The notes under the pieces are model-generated. The model made no database searches and was not told where the DNA came from. It worked only from the letters and a program-made list of their open reading frames with translations. Shown here piece after piece: positions 61,413 through 64,000 of a stretch of DNA of 64,000 nt. Origin of the DNA: Rubripirellula lacrimiformis (GTDB taxonomy: Bacteria; Planctomycetota; Planctomycetia; Pirellulales; Pirellulaceae); contig NZ_CP036525.1 in NCBI RefSeq assembly GCF_007741535.1, positions 6,944,001 to 7,008,000 of the forward strand, written 5' to 3'. The position numbers were made by a program, and so were the translations under genes. Positions within the stretch are counted from its first letter, which is position 1, and each line of letters opens with the position of its first letter.

Positions 61413-61680
61413 GTTCGGGTGCGGGTGCGAGTTCGAGTTCGGGTGCGAGTTCGAGTTCGAGTTCGAGTTCGAGTTCGAGTTCGAGTTCGAGTTCGAGTTC
61501 GAGTTCGAGTTCGAGTTCGAGTTCGAGTTCGAGTTCGAGTTCGAGTTCGAGTTCGAGTTCGAGTTCGAGTTCGAGTTCGAGTTCGGGTGCGAGTTCGAGT
61601 TCGAGTTCAAGTTCAAGTTCGGGTGCGGGTGCGGGTGCGGGTGCGGGTGCGGGTGCGGGTGCGGGTGCGGGTGCGGGTGC
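61413..61680. repeat. Hexanucleotide microsatellite (GAGTTC / GGGTGC)
   Basis: GAGTTC repeats 23 times without a break from 61447 to 61584, then GGGTGC, three GAGTTC, two AAGTTC, and ten GGGTGC from 61621 to 61680. Variants begin at about 61413. Being a multiple of 3, it makes long two-residue frames (VR, EL, NS) on both strands, none of which looks like a gene. It lies in the 819-nt gap 60998-61816. Confidence 0.97.
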
Positions 61681-61769
61681 GAAGGCTGAAGGCTGAAGGC
61701 TGAAGGCTGAAGGCTGAAGGCTGAAGGCTGAAGGCTGAAGGCTGAAGGCTGAAGGCTGAAGGCGAAGGC
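61681..61769. repeat. Heptanucleotide microsatellite (GAAGGCT)
   Basis: Eleven perfect copies of GAAGGCT run from 61681 to 61757, directly after the hexamer tract, followed by two GAAGGC. On the minus strand it starts about 50 nt after the stop of the next gene. Heptamers shift frame at each copy, so the tract is not coding. Confidence 0.97.
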
Positions 61770-61816
61770 AAGTTCGGCGGCGGGACGCCCGAGGCATTCG
61801 ACTGCTGCCGGGATCG

Positions 61817-62446
61817 TTAGGGCTGCCAGAGCGGCGGCGACCCGTAGGAGTACGGGCTTCCCCAATCGTAGGATCGACCGTAGGAATAGCCGTTCCCACC
61901 ACGGTAGTATCGTCCACCGTGTGATCGGTGATCGTGGAAATGGCCGGGCCGGATCACCCACCGCCTGCCGACCTGCTGCACCACGGGCGGGTGCCAATCG
62001 AACAGGATCGATCGACCGTACAATCGATATCCATACAGGTCGTTGTACTGGTACAGAGAGTGCGACAGCAGCAGGCTTGAAACCGCATCCTGGGATGCCT
62101 GCAGTCGAGCGATCGCGTCGGCGTTCCCATCCTTGCGAATGACCGTTTGCCGAGACCGGTTCTGGCCTAGGCTGGCACCGATCCCAAGATCACTGCTGTG
62201 GCTTAGGATCGCACGCCGCTGGCGCATCCATTCTTGCTTTCGCGCCGCCATCGCTTCTTCATGGGTTTTGCGCGACGCAGTCGGCTTGGCGGACGGGGAA
62301 GCACCGTCATCCGCGTCGGATTTGGCAGCGGTAGATCCAACCACCACGGCCTGGCCGCTTGGGGGATCACCGGCCGGCGCCCCGGACGCGAAACAGCATC
62401 CGATCGCCAGCACAAGGCAACAATCTCTCAGTCGTTTGACCAACAT
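61817..62446 (-). CDS. Secreted protein with Tyr/Gly-rich C-terminus, unknown function
   Basis: The 209-residue product has a signal peptide (LVLAIGCCFASGAPAG), a charged middle with a probable helical segment (THEEAMAARKQEWMRQRRAIL), and a Tyr/Gly/Ser-rich C-terminus (GGRYYRGGNGYSYGRSYDWG). I recognise no domain. It resembles the smaller Gly/Tyr/His-rich gene 1 kb away in composition only. It starts 81 nt after the acyl carrier protein and could be on the same transcript, followed by the microsatellites. Confidence 0.72.
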   Translation of the reverse strand: MLVKRLRDCCLVLAIGCCFASGAPAGDPPSGQAVVVGSTAAKSDADDGASPSAKPTASRKTHEEAMAARKQEWMRQRRAILSHSSDLGIGASLGQNRSRQTVIRKDGNADAIARLQASQDAVSSLLLSHSLYQYNDLYGYRLYGRSILFDWHPPVVQQVGRRWVIRPGHFHDHRSHGGRYYRGGNGYSYGRSYDWGSPYSYGSPPLWQP

Positions 62447-62527
62447 TTGGGATTCGGCTCCGGCTTGTTGAAGTGTCCGCAGTCACCAACGCCAGAGAAG
62501 GGGTTCTCCACCGAATCCCTGCTGTGG

Positions 62528-62788
62528 CTAGGACTTCACGATGTCTTTCATCTTCGGTTCCAGATAGGTCACCGTCGAATGCATGCTGGCCAAGTGGCCG
62601 TAGTCTTCCTCAGGAATCTGAACGCGATGGCGCTTGCGCAGTTCCATCACGATGTCCAGAAAATCCATGCTGTCGAGTTCAAGCTGGTCGCGAAACGCCT
62701 TTTCGTCATCAAGATTTTCGAGGTCGTCGTCAGGCGAAATATCCTCGAGGATATCTAGAATTTCGTCTCTAATTTCAGCAGGCGTCAT
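62528..62788 (-). CDS. Acyl carrier protein
   Basis: An acidic 86-residue protein with the ACP fold. Ser40 in LELDSMDFLDIVMEL is the phosphopantetheine site; the motif is DSM instead of the common DSL. The protein carries growing acyl chains for the ketosynthase encoded upstream (87 nt away, same strand). DSM is frequent in specialised ACPs outside primary fatty acid synthesis. This suggests a dedicated pathway and not the housekeeping acpP, but both are possible. Confidence 0.9.
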   Translation of the reverse strand: MTPAEIRDEILDILEDISPDDDLENLDDEKAFRDQLELDSMDFLDIVMELRKRHRVQIPEEDYGHLASMHSTVTYLEPKMKDIVKS

Positions 62789-62875
62789 CGCTTAGGTGGC
62801 TCCCAAAACGTCGTTTTCGACGATGGATATGGATCAGAACTTGGTGACTTAGAAAGCAGGCGGGGCTAGCTCGGT

Positions 62876-64000
62876 TTAAACGCGTCCGATGATCACGACC
62901 GAGTTGATTCCCAACATGCCAAACGAATTATTCAGGATGTAGTCAACCTTGGCGACCTCCTGAGATTCGTTTAGCACTAAACCGGGCAGTTCACAGGAGG
63001 GGTCGAGCTGGTCGACATTGATCGTCGGGTGAACCACTCGATCTTGGAAAGACGATAGGTTACCGGCCAATTCAAGTGAACCCGCCGCCCCCATCGCATG
63101 CCCGATATAGCTTTTGGTGTTATTGATTCGGGTGTTCGTACATTTGCCAAATACATTCCGCAGTGCTAGACACTCCTGCGTATCGCCACTGTTGGTGCCT
63201 GTGGCGTGGGTACTGACGATGTCGATCTGATCAGCCTGCAAACCGGCTCTTTTCAGCGCCATTTCGACGCACTGCGTCTGGCGTTCCGGGTTGGGCAGCA
63301 CGAAATCGGTGGCGTCGGTGTTCATCGCATAGCCGACCAGTTCGCCGATGATCGTCGCACCGCGTGCTTTGGCGTCGCTGAAGCGTTCCAACGTGTACAG
63401 ACAACCGCCTTCAGCAACCACGATGCCGTTTCGATTCATATCGAAGGGGCGTGACGCCTTGGTCGGGTCTTCGTTGGTCGCCAGCGCGTTCTGGCTGTTG
63501 AAACTGGCAAAGATCCCGAACGTGTGGATGCTTTCGCTGGTCCCACCGGCGATCGCCACATCACATTCGTCCAACCGCAGCATCTGGGCACCTTGGATCA
63601 GCCCTGCATTGCCAGCGGCACAGGCGGCGCCGATGGTGTAGTGCGGGCCGGTGATCCCCATGTTCAATGCGATTTCGCCCGCTGGATTGTTGGCGACCGT
63701 TCGCGGGTTGTGGTGGTGTGACCAACAACTGGTGTCGTAGTCAAACCCTTTGATGATGTGGATTTCGTTCTCGGTTTCGACGTTCCCGTGCTCCGTCACA
63801 CCGACATAAATGCCGACGCGTGACTTGTCCACGTTTTCCCAGTCCAATCCGGAATGCTTGACCGCTTCGTTGGCGGTGTAAACACCGACGCTGCCGGCCC
63901 GAGTCCCGCGGCGAATGTCTTTTTTCGACTGATATCGCTTGGCATCGAAATCGCAAATCCCGGCCAATGTTTTGCCGAAGTAGCGAATTTCGTAAGGGCT
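62876..64000 (-). CDS. Beta-ketoacyl-ACP synthase (FabF-like), N-terminus beyond window
   Basis: The frame is open to the right edge, so the start is missing; 374 residues are visible, of about 410 expected. The condensing-enzyme triad is present: Cys in TIGAACAAGNAG, His in VSTHATGTNSGD and His in SYIGHAMGAAGS, giving the Cys-His-His set of elongating synthases. NSFGMLGINSV near the end matches the family. It elongates acyl-ACP by condensing malonyl-ACP. The ACP gene follows directly, so they form the visible end of an operon whose other genes lie to the right. Substrate specificity is unknown. Confidence 0.92.
   Translation of the reverse strand, partial: SPYEIRYFGKTLAGICDFDAKRYQSKKDIRRGTRAGSVGVYTANEAVKHSGLDWENVDKSRVGIYVGVTEHGNVETENEIHIIKGFDYDTSCWSHHHNPRTVANNPAGEIALNMGITGPHYTIGAACAAGNAGLIQGAQMLRLDECDVAIAGGTSESIHTFGIFASFNSQNALATNEDPTKASRPFDMNRNGIVVAEGGCLYTLERFSDAKARGATIIGELVGYAMNTDATDFVLPNPERQTQCVEMALKRAGLQADQIDIVSTHATGTNSGDTQECLALRNVFGKCTNTRINNTKSYIGHAMGAAGSLELAGNLSSFQDRVVHPTINVDQLDPSCELPGLVLNESQEVAKVDYILNNSFGMLGINSVVIIGRV

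Noticed and set aside
61287-61917. Dipeptide-repeat frames (VR, EL, NS) across the microsatellite
   Set aside because: They arise from hexamer units read in different frames and strands; no functional protein is expected.
1-64000. tRNA or rRNA genes
   Set aside because: I looked for T-loop-like GGTTCGAATCC and paired acceptor stems and found none; the GTTCGA runs at 61.4-61.6 kb belong to the microsatellite.

Overview
The window looks like a chromosomal segment of a marine planctomycete of the Pirellulaceae / Rhodopirellula type. The reasons are families that are largely typical of that group: a giant surface protein with an LEPR-XLL-type N-terminal motif, two different cytochrome/DUF1549-DUF1553 or DUF1592-type secreted proteins, a Tat-exported DUF1501 protein, a BBP7 outer-membrane barrel, two formylglycine-type sulfatases, a Tat-exported Gfo/Idh/MocA protein and LRR lipoproteins. 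No rRNA, tRNA, CRISPR array or prophage was recognised. Genus-level placement is inference from gene content only.

Layout. (1) 1-22604, minus strand: one reading frame, open to the left edge, encodes at least 7534 residues of a modular secreted or surface giant. In order from the N-terminus it has six ~201-residue beta-helix repeats, a LamG domain, calcium-site-like Big modules with a PA14-like insert, 13 CARDB modules, an IPT/coil/Fn3 region, a beta-propeller, nine cadherin/He_PIG-like modules, an RHS/YD-like segment, a dockerin-like loop and Big_2-like modules. Its C-terminus lies outside the window. (2) 22883-24276, minus: arsR-type regulator and folK, translationally coupled by a 4-nt overlap. 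(3) 24427-35301, plus: CPBP protease, DUF1549/DUF1553, DUF1501, ThuA-like, carB and an orphan NtrC-type regulator. (4) 35302-38476, minus: hotdog thioesterase, BBP7 barrel, PPP phosphatase. (5) 38781-45041, plus: VWA membrane protein, sulfatase, DUF485 + acetate-type symporter pair. (6) 45042-47350: a RAYT transposase flanked by inverted REP-like motifs and a 467-bp tandem duplication. (7) 47350-52152: Gfo/Idh protein (minus, with a strong terminator), LRR lipoprotein (plus), sulfatase (minus, with a terminator). (8) 52424-56150, plus: a three-gene, doubly overlapping operon of a zinc-peptidase/LRR protein, a LarA-like nickel racemase/epimerase and a KDPG aldolase. (9) 56206-60411: small membrane protein, lone oxidase subunit III, LamG-cytochrome-DUF1592-type protein. 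(10) 60635-64000, minus: two small Tyr/Gly/His-rich secreted proteins separated by a hexamer/heptamer microsatellite, then an acyl carrier protein and a ketosynthase running off the right edge.

How it fits together. Much of the window concerns the cell surface and polymer use: exported sulfatases, Gfo/Idh oxidoreductase, cytochrome-type proteins, ThuA-like protein and an acetate-type importer fit growth on sulfated polysaccharides, although no operon links them all. The LarA-like/KDPG-aldolase pair suggests sugar-acid metabolism. The best candidates for something undescribed are the giant protein, the RAYT/REP locus with its duplication, and the peptidase-LarA-Eda operon.
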